Assembly: GCF_024764775.1 (NCBI RefSeq)
Contig: NZ_JALIGC010000040.1
Coordinates: forward strand, 496,001-560,000
DNA from: Scandinavium manionii
GTDB lineage: Bacteria > Pseudomonadota > Gammaproteobacteria > Enterobacterales > Enterobacteriaceae
Direction: 5' to 3'
Length of the DNA: 64,000 nucleotides
Position numbers and translations under genes: made by a program
The notes under the pieces: model-generated
What the model was told of the DNA's origin: nothing
Seen by the model: only the letters and a program-made list of their open reading frames with translations
Database searches by the model: none
Shown: positions 45,094-53,663 of the stretch, in pieces
Layout: each line of letters starts with the position of its first letter
How positions within the stretch are numbered: the stretch's first letter is position 1

Positions 45094-46101
45094 TTACCGA
45101 TGAGCAACCGGAATATTGGCCGCTGCGGCAGGAGGGATAATGGCTTTTACACTCTGCAGCGCAGGCGTTGTCGGATGCGCGACTTTGTCTCCATCCTGGC
45201 CGAAGAAGTCTTTTAAGGTATCTGAGGCGGTTTTCGTCAGGATCATGATTTCGATACGACGGTTCGCTTCACTCTTCGGGTCGGCTTTATCAAGCAGCAT
45301 CTGATCTGCCATGGCGTTAACCTGCAAAACCTTCCCATTTGGCATACCCGCATCTTCCAGAATCTGGCGCGCCGCCAGCGCACGATCACCTGACAGATTC
45401 CAGTTGTTGTAATGGCCAGCGCGGTACTTCAGTGCATCGGTATGTCCGGTGATGATCATTTTGTTATCCAGCGAATCAAATACCGGCGTCAGCTGGGTCA
45501 GCAGCGTTTTAAAATACGGTGAAATCCGGGTGCTGCCGACGGAGTACATCTGGCGATGCTTGTCATCTTTGATAAGCACGCGTAACCCCTGAGGCACAAT
45601 TTCAATCTCGAGGTTCGCTTCCATCTTTGCCTTCTGAGCAATGTTATAGATGGTCGTCGCCAGTTCCCCTAATTCGTGCGCATTCTTCTGCTTCAACAGA
45701 GCGGTGTTTTCCGTGCTTCTGATAGGCATGTTCAGTTGATTATTCATCGCCGTACGTGTGTGCGTATTGGCTTGCGCAATCCTGTTCGCCAACGCCCCGT
45801 GGGCGCCCTGGGAATGAATCGGGTGCAGCGTGGCGGAGATGTTGTTGAGCGGGGTCATGCCGCCCCCGTGAAAGATGGACTGGTTGTACAGCGCCGCCAC
45901 GACCTGCGCGCGCTCTTTTTTACTGACGCTGCCGACAATCCACAGCGTCATAAACAGCGCCATCATCGCAAGGGTAAAGTCCGCGAAAGCCACTTTCCAT
46001 GCGCCGCCATGGTGGGCCGCATGGCCCTTTTTGACCTGACGGCGGATGATAGTTTTGCCGGGCATCCGCTCCCGACGACCGGGTCTGTTTCTTACACTCA
46101 T
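45094..46101 (-). CDS. lafU: Lateral flagellar stator protein LafU (MotB-type)
   Basis: A 335-residue MotB homologue: a basic cytosolic N-terminus, one TM helix with the proton-carrying Asp41 in AFADFTLAMMALFMTLWIVG, a plug/linker, and an OmpA-like peptidoglycan-binding domain (MIITGHTDALKYRAGHYNNWNLSGDRALAARQ split as MIITGHTDAL and NLSGDRALAARQILEDAG; EANRRIEIMIL). With LafT it forms the stator that drives the lateral flagellum. The ATG overlaps the lafT stop (ATGA). It is the last gene of the lafB-U operon. Confidence 0.95.
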   Translation of the reverse strand: MSVRNRPGRRERMPGKTIIRRQVKKGHAAHHGGAWKVAFADFTLAMMALFMTLWIVGSVSKKERAQVVAALYNQSIFHGGGMTPLNNISATLHPIHSQGAHGALANRIAQANTHTRTAMNNQLNMPIRSTENTALLKQKNAHELGELATTIYNIAQKAKMEANLEIEIVPQGLRVLIKDDKHRQMYSVGSTRISPYFKTLLTQLTPVFDSLDNKMIITGHTDALKYRAGHYNNWNLSGDRALAARQILEDAGMPNGKVLQVNAMADQMLLDKADPKSEANRRIEIMILTKTASDTLKDFFGQDGDKVAHPTTPALQSVKAIIPPAAAANIPVAHR

Positions 46102-46961
46102 TCCTGCTCCAGCATCGTGTTAACCCAAGAGTCGAGATTGGAGAAGGTCGGCTTCGAGGCCAGATGCAGCAATTTACGACCGGCATCCACCGCCAGCAGC
46201 GTGGGTTTGCCCGCCGCCTGCGCGACCAGCACGGTACGCACGCACTCCAGCAGCGAGTGTTCAGCTCGCGCCTGCAGTTCCATGGCGTTGGAAAGGGGGT
46301 CCATGATGCAGTAACAGATAAAGACGCCCATGAAGGTTCCCACCAGCGCCGCCGCCACTTTCAGACCAATCAGCGCAATTGAGCCGTCGATGGACTGCAT
46401 GGTGATGATGATCCCCAGTACCGCCGCACAGATACCAAAACCAGGCATCGCTTCCGCCGTACGCTGTAACGAACGGGATGGCGTAAGCAGGGATTCTTCT
46501 GCAGTTTCCAGCTCCTGATCGAGAATGCTTTCCAGCTCGTGGGCGTCAATTTTGCCCATCGCCATCAGGCGGAAGTTATCGGCAATAAACGTCACCAGAC
46601 GCTGCTGAGTCAGAACCAGCGGGTATTTCTGGAAAATGGTACTTTCCACAGGCTGTTCGATATGCTGATCGAGCGCACGCAGGCCGCCGTTCTGCACGGT
46701 TTCCAGCAGCTCATACAGGCACAGCAGCATTTGACGCTGGAACTCCGGTCCCAGTTTCTTTTTGCTGATGACGCCTTTGATCTGGTGGAAAATTTCCTTG
46801 AGAACGTGCATTGGGTTACCAATGATCATCGCTCCTGCACCCGCACCAATAATGATGATCATTTCCGCAGGCTGCCAGATAGCGACCAGCTGTCCCCCGG
46901 CTTCAAAATACCCACCGAAGACACACACCAGTACGACGAGTAACCCCAATATTTTTTGCAT
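46098..46961 (-). CDS. lafT: Lateral flagellar stator protein LafT (MotA-type)
   Basis: A 287-residue MotA homologue with four TM helices (starting LGLLVVLVCVFGGYFEAGG and PAEMIIIIGAGAGAMIIGN) and a large cytosolic loop. MotA motifs LPAFGI- and MGVV-like regions appear as MPGFGICAAVLGIIITMQ, then VGTFMGVFICYCIMDPL. The channel is the H+-type MotA family by appearance; ion choice is not proven. SD GAGGGTGTC precedes ATG. It follows lafS by 44 bases. Confidence 0.95.
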   Translation of the reverse strand: MQKILGLLVVLVCVFGGYFEAGGQLVAIWQPAEMIIIIGAGAGAMIIGNPMHVLKEIFHQIKGVISKKKLGPEFQRQMLLCLYELLETVQNGGLRALDQHIEQPVESTIFQKYPLVLTQQRLVTFIADNFRLMAMGKIDAHELESILDQELETAEESLLTPSRSLQRTAEAMPGFGICAAVLGIIITMQSIDGSIALIGLKVAAALVGTFMGVFICYCIMDPLSNAMELQARAEHSLLECVRTVLVAQAAGKPTLLAVDAGRKLLHLASKPTFSNLDSWVNTMLEQE

Positions 46962-47005
46962 GACACCCTCAATTCCTGTTACTGGCAGCGTTATATCGCT
47001 GCCTG

Positions 47006-47719
47006 TTATTCCTGATTAAAATAGGCGTGGATCTTTTCCATGATCCGCTTATTCATCTGACAAACGCGGGATTCTGTCACCCCTAGTACCAGCGCTATCT
47101 CTCTGAGATTCATGCACTTCTGGTAGTACATTGCCAACACCTGCCCTTCGACCTCTGTCAGCTGCGCGAGTGCTTTGCTGAGGAGGTCCTGGGTAATGAA
47201 CTGATCTTCCAGCCGACGGCCCTGGAACCGATGCTCGTCCTGATCGGTGGACAGCAGTTCGTCCAGGCTGGACATTGTTTCCGCGTTTTCCAGCTGGAGA
47301 TATTCCTGGTACTCGTTGGCATCAATTCCGTGAGGAGCCAGTTCGCTCCACTCCGGTTCATGCCCTAACTGCTGGCGTAGAGTTCGGATCAAGTCTTTGA
47401 TGCGATGGTATTTTTGCCGCAGCTGTCGCGGTCGCCAGTCAAGGCTGCGCAGCTCATCGAGGATCGCCCCACGAATGCGCTGGCTGGCATAACCAGCAAA
47501 GTTTTCGTCCGGTACGCCAAAACGGCGAATAGCGCTGAGTAAACCCATCAGCGCTATCTGTTCCATATCCTGGCGTTCAATGATGTGACTGCATTGATGC
47601 GACAGCTGGCGAACGATTTTCCGCACCAGAGGAAGCCAGGCCATGAGGTGCTGGTTTTCTTCCTGTGGTGTCATTTGGAGCGTTACCTGGAACGCGTGCC
47701 CTTCATACTCTTGCTGCAT
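47006..47719 (-). CDS. lafS: Flagellar sigma-28 factor LafS (FliA-type)
   Basis: A 237-residue sigma factor with regions 2 (IERQDMEQIALMGLLSAIRRF, shown here as DMEQIALMGLLSAIRRFG, and YASQRIRGAILDELRSLDW), 3 (ELAPHGIDANEYQEYL) and 4 (NLREIALVLGVTESRVCQMN). It directs RNA polymerase to late lateral-flagellar promoters, including the candidate ahead of lafB. It differs clearly in sequence from the primary FliA. It lies within the operon that it probably activates, giving positive feedback. Confidence 0.93.
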   Translation of the reverse strand: MQQEYEGHAFQVTLQMTPQEENQHLMAWLPLVRKIVRQLSHQCSHIIERQDMEQIALMGLLSAIRRFGVPDENFAGYASQRIRGAILDELRSLDWRPRQLRQKYHRIKDLIRTLRQQLGHEPEWSELAPHGIDANEYQEYLQLENAETMSSLDELLSTDQDEHRFQGRRLEDQFITQDLLSKALAQLTEVEGQVLAMYYQKCMNLREIALVLGVTESRVCQMNKRIMEKIHAYFNQE

Positions 47720-47750
47720 CGTTTACTTCACATTTCTCTACGGCCTGCTG

Positions 47751-48212
47751 TTACTGGAAAACCGCTTTGGTCACCAGAACATCACAGAATGGGGGGACCA
47801 TATGGCGGTTTTGCAACTCGCTTTTCAGCGCCTTCGCCAACAAATCGCGGATCTCAGGGACCTTCATATACTGAACATCGTCAAAGCTTTTCTGCGATAA
47901 GGTGCTGACGATAATGCTCTGATACAGCGACTCATCGGCACGGACGATGTTCTGCTTATCTTTCTCGTTAACGGCTAGCGCCAGTTCCATCAGCACATAG
48001 TGGTGAGCACCGCTGCTGTCGCTGAGGGTCACAACCGTTTCTGGCAGGGAAATGAACGTCAGGTTAGTCGGGTTAACAGGTGCTTCTGCCTGGACAGGGC
48101 CAGACGTCATGTGTCCAAACTTGCCCGATTTCACGAGATAATAGCCCGTTGCACCGCCCATAAGGACGACGAGACAAGCACTGATAAGGCTGGCGGCAAT
48201 AATTTTTTTCAT
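47751..48212 (-). CDS. lafF: Lateral flagellar basal-body protein LafF (FliL-type)
   Basis: A 153-residue single-pass membrane protein with N-terminal TM helix (IIAASLISACLVVLMGGATGYYLV) read here as ASLISACLVVLMGGATGYYL, and a periplasmic FliL domain (NLTFISLPETVVTLSDS, HYVLMELALAVNEKDKQN, VPEIRDLLAKALKSE). FliL rings surround and support the stator. It is eight bases downstream of lafE. Confidence 0.85.
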   Translation of the reverse strand: MKKIIAASLISACLVVLMGGATGYYLVKSGKFGHMTSGPVQAEAPVNPTNLTFISLPETVVTLSDSSGAHHYVLMELALAVNEKDKQNIVRADESLYQSIIVSTLSQKSFDDVQYMKVPEIRDLLAKALKSELQNRHMVPPFCDVLVTKAVFQ

Positions 48213-48220
48213 TGTTTTAT

Positions 48221-49342
48221 TTAAACTTTAAGCAGAACGCTTTCGTTCTGGGTCAATTCGGGAGCGTCGTCGAAATCCCTGGATGAAAGAATGGTGACTT
48301 CTTCATCCTGACGCTGTTGGTGTTGCTGCTGAGACTGTCCGTCAGGCGAAACCTGGACGTTCACTTGCATGAAGTTTTGCTGGACCAGGTGCTGACGCAG
48401 ATGATCGGAGAACTGTTGCAGGGTCTTCATGACGTCGGCCTGACTCGCGCCAATGTGCACATTCAGGTTCTGGTTAGCGTCGAGATGAACGACGATCTCC
48501 AGTTTTCCCATTGAAGGGGGATCGAGACGAATGGTGGACATCTGCTGCTGGTTATCCAACTGAAACTGGATCCTGTCCTTGAGTATGTTATTCAGCTTCT
48601 CGCCCAGATCGTCCATCGAGGTATCGGTGACCGGCGTCGCCAGCACGGGCGACGGTGAATCCGTTCCACTCACTGGACGTGAAGTGAGATCGTTCATCGC
48701 GGCAATCGTCGTCAGCGGCGTGTCGTCTGGCTGACGGATGACGTTCACCGCATGTTGGGGTGCCGTCGTTTTCAGCACGGTATGCAGATTTTCATGCAGC
48801 GTGGGTCTGTTGGTGGTTGCTGTTGTTGCCGCTGTCGTTCGCTGAGTGCTACCGATGCTATGCAGGTTCTGCGCGGCAAGTTTTGCGAGCGTCGCTTGCT
48901 GGGCAGCGGTGCCTTGCGACGCCTGATCACTGTTTTTACTCAGTAGCGCCTGTAATGCCTGCGGCAACACCGGCTCCGATGCGCCTGCGTCATCTACTTC
49001 GCTTTTCGCAGACATCATCCCCATCAGCTTCACCAGGGTACGCGCATCCGCGCCCGCAAGCGCGGTGGTTTTCAGCATGGCAGAGCCCGAGCCGGGGGCC
49101 TCGGGATCCTTCGTTGCAACGGGAGGCGTTAACAAGGTCGCCATCAGCGCACTGAGATCCTGAGCGATAGCATCATCCTTCTGACTCTCTTCTTTCGCGG
49201 GCTGCGTGCGGTGTCGGGACACCACGCCAGATGCCGTGTTTTCGAGAGAAAAATCCCCCGAGGCATCGCTCTGTGTCTGAACAGCGGCCGAAGACTCCGG
49301 TTTTTCCAACAGTGCAGAGACTGCCGCTTGTACTGAATTCAT
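48221..49342 (-). CDS. lafE: Lateral flagellar hook-length control protein LafE (FliK-type)
   Basis: A 373-residue protein: a long Ser/Thr/Gln/Ala-rich disordered N-terminal ruler and a conserved C-terminal Flg_hook domain from ~residue 245 (IRLDPPSMGKLEIVVHLDAN, VMKTLQQFSDHLRQHL, QQNFMQVNVQVSPDG). It is exported during hook growth and switches substrate class through LfhB. The ATG overlaps the lafD stop by four bases. Confidence 0.88.
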   Translation of the reverse strand: MNSVQAAVSALLEKPESSAAVQTQSDASGDFSLENTASGVVSRHRTQPAKEESQKDDAIAQDLSALMATLLTPPVATKDPEAPGSGSAMLKTTALAGADARTLVKLMGMMSAKSEVDDAGASEPVLPQALQALLSKNSDQASQGTAAQQATLAKLAAQNLHSIGSTQRTTAATTATTNRPTLHENLHTVLKTTAPQHAVNVIRQPDDTPLTTIAAMNDLTSRPVSGTDSPSPVLATPVTDTSMDDLGEKLNNILKDRIQFQLDNQQQMSTIRLDPPSMGKLEIVVHLDANQNLNVHIGASQADVMKTLQQFSDHLRQHLVQQNFMQVNVQVSPDGQSQQQHQQRQDEEVTILSSRDFDDAPELTQNESVLLKV

Positions 49343-49659
49343 GCCTGCTCCGTGAATAAATTGACCATCGAATAAGCCAGAATCCCTTCTTTATTGCTTT
49401 GATGCTCCGCCATACGCTCTTTCAACAGCGCGACGCGGGACTCCCGACGCTCAATAATGCTGCTGAACGCGTCATGCAGCATTTTTTTGGTGTGTTGCAA
49501 CACAAGTTCAGAACGCTCCTGCGCTTCGTACTCGGCAAAGACCGTCATCACTTGCTGACGCAAGCCTGGCATCCGCCGCCAGCGTTGTTGATCGAGCGCG
49601 ACATTCATCTCATCAATTAAAGCCAGAAGCTGCTTTTGTAACTGTTCACTGGACATCAC
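49339..49659 (-). CDS. lafD: Small flagellar chaperone-like protein LafD (FliT position)
   Basis: A 106-residue all-helical, charged protein with no membrane segment or signal. Sequence similarity to FliT is faint; the assignment rests on size, helical content and its place between lafC and lafE, as in E. coli Flag-2 and Vibrio lateral systems. It probably chaperones the cap protein LafB before export. Confidence 0.7.
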   Translation of the reverse strand: MMSSEQLQKQLLALIDEMNVALDQQRWRRMPGLRQQVMTVFAEYEAQERSELVLQHTKKMLHDAFSSIIERRESRVALLKERMAEHQSNKEGILAYSMVNLFTEQA

Positions 49660-49662
49660 GGC

Positions 49663-50055
49663 TTACCCAAGTTTCTTCGACAGACCTTCCCAACCTTCAT
49701 GCAGGTTGCGCAGGATCTGCACCACCTCTTCCACTTTCTCGATGCTCAGCTCGCTGCTGGCTTCGTAAAGGCGGTACACGCAGTGGTCGTATAAACGGGC
49801 CAGATTCTGTACCAGCTCCCCGCCGGTTTCGAACTCCAGTGAGCTGGTCAGCGCATTGAGAATATCGATGCATTTATTGATGCTTTGCGCTTTACGCTCA
49901 AAGCGCTTGCCTTCGATATGGCTCTTCGCGCGCTCCAGTTCGTCGAGCAGTCCGGAGTACAACACCAGCACCAGATCGAGCGGTGATGCGGAAGCCGTCC
50001 TTGACGCCAAATCCATCTCTTTATATTGCGAATACCCGTCTTGGGAGCCGTACAT
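49663..50055 (-). CDS. lafC: Flagellin export chaperone LafC (FliS-type)
   Basis: A 130-residue helical FliS homologue with the family start pattern YxxxxxxSASPLDLVLVLYSGLLDELERAK and the later ALTSLEFETGGELVQNLARL (written here as TSLEFETGGELVQNLARLYD). It binds the flagellin C-terminus to prevent polymerisation in the cytosol. It starts 34 bases after lafB and three bases precede lafD. Confidence 0.92.
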   Translation of the reverse strand: MYGSQDGYSQYKEMDLASRTASASPLDLVLVLYSGLLDELERAKSHIEGKRFERKAQSINKCIDILNALTSSLEFETGGELVQNLARLYDHCVYRLYEASSELSIEKVEEVVQILRNLHEGWEGLSKKLG

Positions 50056-50089
50056 AATCTTTTTACCCTTTTGTCTGGTCTGTGCCGCG

Positions 50090-51391
50090 TTAACCGAACG
50101 CCGCCATGCTCATTTTCATGCTGTACACTTCAATCATGGTGTTGGTGTACTCGGACAGGTAGCGCTCGTAGTCCTGTTCGTAGGTTTGTTTCAGATCGTC
50201 CGTTTGCGAATCGATTTTGTCCTGCTTGTCGTCGAGCGACTGCTGGCGCGTGGTGATGATGCCGTCACTGGAGTTGGTGTAGGTGTCCATCAGGTCATCG
50301 AACTGGGCGATCATCCCATCGTCGCCGACAAAGATATTGGTCAGCCCTTCCGGATCTTCTTTCATCGCCTCGTTAAAGGCCGTGGAATCGATGGTCAGAT
50401 GGCCGTTGGAATCGAGCGTAATGCCGTAATCGACGATTGATTTGCCGTCGTAATCGGCATGCACAATCTGGTTCATCTGGCTGCTGAGTGATTTCAGGCC
50501 TGCGTCACCGGCAAATACGCCACCGGAAGAGCCGCCGGAACCGACATCGGTCAAGTCATCGATGGTATCGACCAGGGTGTTGTAGGAATCGACAAACACC
50601 TGTACCTGCGCCTGCGATGCCGAGGTATCCTGGGCCACAGTGAGCGTAACCGGCTCATCAGTGGTCACTTCCGAGAAGGTCATGCTGACGCCAGGGATCA
50701 CATCATCGAAAGTGTTGGTGCTGCTGCTGATCTGCGGGCCATCGGCAGTACCAAGATGGATCACCGCATCCTGTGCAGAACTCAGGGTTTGTCCGGTGGT
50801 ATCGACCGCCGACTGCAAATCGCTGTTGCCGGAAACCGACACCGAAAACGCGCTGGCCGCCCCGCTCTGGTCGGAGGAAAGCATGATGGTGTTGCCCTCA
50901 TCCGTTTTCATCAGTGTGGCGGTGACACCCGGGTTTTCATCGGAGTCATTAATGGCATCCACCAGCTCGTTACCGTCGAGATAGCCGTCGCCATCACCGT
51001 CGGCTGAGGCCAAATCGATATCCATTGCGGTATCACCCATCGTCAGGGTCACGGTGCCCTGCGCCGGGATCGTGTCATCCGCCATCGCGAAGGAGTCCTG
51101 CTGTGTCTGCGCCAGCTGTGAGACATAGAAGGTATAGGTGCCAGGCTGCGCTTCAGAGTTGGCCGAGGCGGTTACGGAATCATTGCTGGGGGTGGCGGTA
51201 TTGACCACCACGCCGTTTTCCGGATCGTTCAGGCCATCAACGGCGGTTTCAAAGTCGCTGATTGAGGTGGAAAGCGTATCCAGCCCGGCGTTTTGCGCAT
51301 CGACATCCGCTTGCTGCTTCTGGACCTGGCTTGCCTGGGTGGCCACGTCGGCATAAGCCACTTGTTTCGCAATGGTTCTTGGATTAATCAT
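50090..51391 (-). CDS. lafB: Lateral flagellar cap protein LafB (FliD-type)
   Basis: A 433-residue filament cap protein with FliD_N (TASQVQKQQADVDAQNAGLD, VVNTATPSNDSVTASANSEA) and FliD_C (SQAQVQVFVDSYNTLVDTID, FAGDAGLKSLSSQMNQIV, DYGITLDSNGHLTIDS) domains and terminal coiled coils. It sits at the filament tip and folds new flagellin. A good sigma-28-type promoter lies 33 bases upstream, and SD GGAG precedes ATG, so it probably heads the lafB-U operon separately from lafA. Confidence 0.93.
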   Translation of the reverse strand: MINPRTIAKQVAYADVATQASQVQKQQADVDAQNAGLDTLSTSISDFETAVDGLNDPENGVVVNTATPSNDSVTASANSEAQPGTYTFYVSQLAQTQQDSFAMADDTIPAQGTVTLTMGDTAMDIDLASADGDGDGYLDGNELVDAINDSDENPGVTATLMKTDEGNTIMLSSDQSGAASAFSVSVSGNSDLQSAVDTTGQTLSSAQDAVIHLGTADGPQISSSTNTFDDVIPGVSMTFSEVTTDEPVTLTVAQDTSASQAQVQVFVDSYNTLVDTIDDLTDVGSGGSSGGVFAGDAGLKSLSSQMNQIVHADYDGKSIVDYGITLDSNGHLTIDSTAFNEAMKEDPEGLTNIFVGDDGMIAQFDDLMDTYTNSSDGIITTRQQSLDDKQDKIDSQTDDLKQTYEQDYERYLSEYTNTMIEVYSMKMSMAAFG

Positions 51392-51423
51392 GATAACTCC
51401 ATGGGTGGTTTCATTTTAAAGCA

Positions 51424-51450
51424 ATATCCGTGCCAATATTTTTACCTTTA
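51424..51450 (-). promoter_or_regulatory. Candidate sigma-28 (LafS/FliA) promoter of the lafB-U operon
   Basis: On the minus strand TAAAGGTA, 11 bases, then ACGGATAT: matches 6/8 and 5/8 of the FliA elements TAAAGTTT and GCCGATAA with the exact 11-base spacer, 33 bases before the lafB ATG. Confidence 0.6.
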
Positions 51451-51524
51451 TTTTTCAGACGGGTACTGCATAAGGGAAAGAGACCTTCCGTCCAGAGGAA
51501 GGGCCTGGAAGCCTTCCATGGTCG

Positions 51525-51556
51525 AAAAAAAACACCGCCGCTGGCGGTGTTTTTTA
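51525..51556 (-). terminator. Terminator after lafA
   Basis: AAACACCGCC and GGCGGTGTTT form a tight stem flanked by A and T runs, 37 bases after the flagellin stop codon. It isolates the highly expressed lafA from lafB; symmetry allows either direction. Confidence 0.9.
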
Positions 51557-51593
51557 ATTGACGTTAACTCGCCATGTAAGCCTCGAGGGAGGA

Positions 51594-52496
51594 TTACTGC
51601 AGCAGGCTACCGACCATGCTGCTGGTGCTGTTGGCCTGCTTCAGCATGGTGATACCGGTCTGCATCAGGACCTGCTGTTTGGTCATGTTGGACGCTTCAG
51701 TCGCGTAATCGGTATCCATGATGTTACCGATTGCCACGTCAGTGTTGTCTTTCATGTTGGTCAGGTTAGCTGCGGTGTCGTTCAGACGGTTGATAGAGGC
51801 ACCCAGGCTGGACTGGATTTTGCTGATATCAGACTGAGCAGCGGCAATGTTGTCCATTGCAGTATGCGCACCACCGGAAGAGGTCAGTTCGGTACCACCG
51901 GAAGCGGTGTTGCTGGCCTGGTCAACGCTGAAAGATTTGCTGACTTGGTCCAGATCGTCAACCAACTGGCCCAACTGCGTGGAGATATCCACGGTGATGG
52001 TGTCAGAAGATTCCGCACCCACCTGGAAGGAGACTGCGCTCTGGAACAAACCACTTGCACCGGTGTTGCTGCCACTGGCAGTACCGAACAGGTTAGTACC
52101 GCCGTAAGTGGTGTTCTGCAGCATGTCGGACATCTGCTGACCCAGTTCGTCGTACTCGTCCTGCATTGCCTGCAGATCGTCGTCGCTGTAGGTTCCGTTC
52201 GCCGCCTGAGTGGAGAGGTCGTTCATACGACCCAGAACGTCATTCATTTCATCGAACATGCCGTCCGCAGTCTGCAGCATCGCGGTTGCATCGCTGATGT
52301 TGCGCTGTGCAACTGCATCACCATCAGACTGAGTCTGCAGGCGGTTTGCAATCTGCTTACCCGCAGCATCATCTGCAGAAGAGTTGATGCGGTTACCGGT
52401 AGCCAGACGCTCCATGGAAGTTGCCAGGGAAGCGTTAGATTTGTTGATTGCGTTAACTGCAGCCATAGAGGCAACGTTAGTATTGATCGATAACAT
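51594..52496 (-). CDS. lafA: Lateral flagellin LafA
   Basis: A 300-residue flagellin with conserved D0/D1 ends: N-terminal MLSINTNVASMAAVNAINKS and LATGNRINSSADDAAGKQIA, C-terminal LGASINRLNDTAANLTNMKD and QVLMQTGITMLKQANSTSS. The central variable domain is short and Ser/Thr/Gly/Asp-rich, so the filament surface is simple. No Cys or Trp is present. The SD AAGGAG is strong. Upstream, TTAAGTTT and GTCGCATT (52574 to 52547 on the minus strand) with a 12-base gap is a weak sigma-28 candidate. Confidence 0.96.
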   Translation of the reverse strand: MLSINTNVASMAAVNAINKSNASLATSMERLATGNRINSSADDAAGKQIANRLQTQSDGDAVAQRNISDATAMLQTADGMFDEMNDVLGRMNDLSTQAANGTYSDDDLQAMQDEYDELGQQMSDMLQNTTYGGTNLFGTASGSNTGASGLFQSAVSFQVGAESSDTITVDISTQLGQLVDDLDQVSKSFSVDQASNTASGGTELTSSGGAHTAMDNIAAAQSDISKIQSSLGASINRLNDTAANLTNMKDNTDVAIGNIMDTDYATEASNMTKQQVLMQTGITMLKQANSTSSMVGSLLQ

Positions 52497-52844
52497 GATA
52501 CTGCTCCTTGTTAAAAATTACTTATTCATCATTTCGGTACTCCAGAAATGCGACAGGTTATTCATGAAACTTAATAAAGTTTTTTATTAAATTAGCAAAT
52601 CACTGTTTTATAACAAAAACCAATTTAATTTATTATTCAAGAATAGTGCCAGACTGTATTTAATCGTCTTCACAACGGCATGTTGAGGTGAAATATTCAT
52701 CGTTATTTATTTTTAAACAGGACTCTACCGTTAAATATAAGGCAGACGGTTAACCACCTGACGAAAATAATGGATAATAAATGTCCAGCATTGCCGGGAA
52801 TCGTTCTCTGGCTGCGTAATAGATGTGTGAATGAATCTTCTGTG
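52497..52844. other. 348-base non-coding gap between lafA and yafL
   Basis: AT-rich divergent intergenic region. The lafA-proximal part holds the strong SD and a weak sigma-28 candidate (52547-52574, minus). The yafL-proximal part contains an in-frame upstream ATG (52770), which I do not take as the start. No RNA gene or repeat is seen. Confidence 0.6.
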
Positions 52845-53663
52845 ATGCCAACGTTATCTTCATTATTCCGACTTAACGCGAAGACCCTTCTGCTTGCCGC
52901 AGCGTTAATCCCCACGACGACGCTGGGTGCGAAAACATCGAAACACACCACAAGACTTTCCCGCAGCCATAAACATGTGGTTCATCATCACCCTGCGCCA
53001 GTCGATACCCTGAGCTACGCCGCGCGTCTGCGAATGCTGAACCGCGCCCGACTGCTGAATCACTATCGGGCAGACCATAAACACCCCACGTCGAAGGAAA
53101 TCGCCGCATTGGTGACCTCCACCCGTGCCCAACGGGCTGAGAACCGCCGGCAGGTAAAAGCGCATCCGGAATGGTTCCGTGGCCCGTGGAAACTGGGTGA
53201 CAGCCGCTGGGATGATGTGCAGGAAAGCGAAGGGTTTCTCAGCCACGACCATCTGCATAATATGACCGAGGTGGCTATCCACCGGATGGAAGTCCAGCTA
53301 GGTAAGCCGTACGTCTGGGGAGGAACAACGCCCGACACCGGGTTCGACTGTAGCGGGCTGGTGTTTTATGCCTATAACAAAGTGCTGGCAGACAAACTGC
53401 CCCGCACGGCTAACCAGATGTACCACTATCGGCGGGCGATAAAAATTGCCGGGGATGATTTACGTCGAGGGGATTTGCTGTTCTTCCATGTGCACAGCCA
53501 CGGGGAATATGCCGATCATATGGGGGTCTATCTCGGTCACGGTCAGTTCATTCAGTCGCCGCGCACCGGCGAGGCCGTGCAGGTGAGTCAGTTGCAGGAC
53601 GCCTTCTGGCAGCAACATTTCCTGGGTGCCAGACGTATTCTGACCAATAACACAGTGCTCTAA
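52845..53663 (+). CDS. yafL: NlpC/P60 peptidoglycan endopeptidase YafL
   Basis: A 272-residue exported C40 peptidase. Start 52845 is chosen because it yields a proper signal peptide (LLLAAALIPTTTLGA); the upstream ATG at 52770 adds a polar tail. A His-rich linker precedes the helical region LSYAARLRMLNRARLL, then the catalytic domain with Cys in FDCSGLVFYAYNK, His in YADHMGVYLGHGQF and the motif KPYVWGGTTPDTG. It matches remembered E. coli YafL strongly. E. coli K-12 yafL also lies beside the lfhA-lafU flagellar remnant, so the linkage to Flag-2 is old. It is convergent with the unrecognised gene (4-bp overlap). It could open the cell wall for the rod. Confidence 0.88.
   Translation: MPTLSSLFRLNAKTLLLAAALIPTTTLGAKTSKHTTRLSRSHKHVVHHHPAPVDTLSYAARLRMLNRARLLNHYRADHKHPTSKEIAALVTSTRAQRAENRRQVKAHPEWFRGPWKLGDSRWDDVQESEGFLSHDHLHNMTEVAIHRMEVQLGKPYVWGGTTPDTGFDCSGLVFYAYNKVLADKLPRTANQMYHYRRAIKIAGDDLRRGDLLFFHVHSHGEYADHMGVYLGHGQFIQSPRTGEAVQVSQLQDAFWQQHFLGARRILTNNTVL

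Noticed and set aside
48223..48230. Exact TAAAGTTT on the minus strand, like a sigma-28 -35 element, ahead of lafF
   Set aside because: It lies at the lafE stop codon and has no GCCGATAA-like sequence at the right distance; lafF is eight bases downstream and surely cotranscribed.
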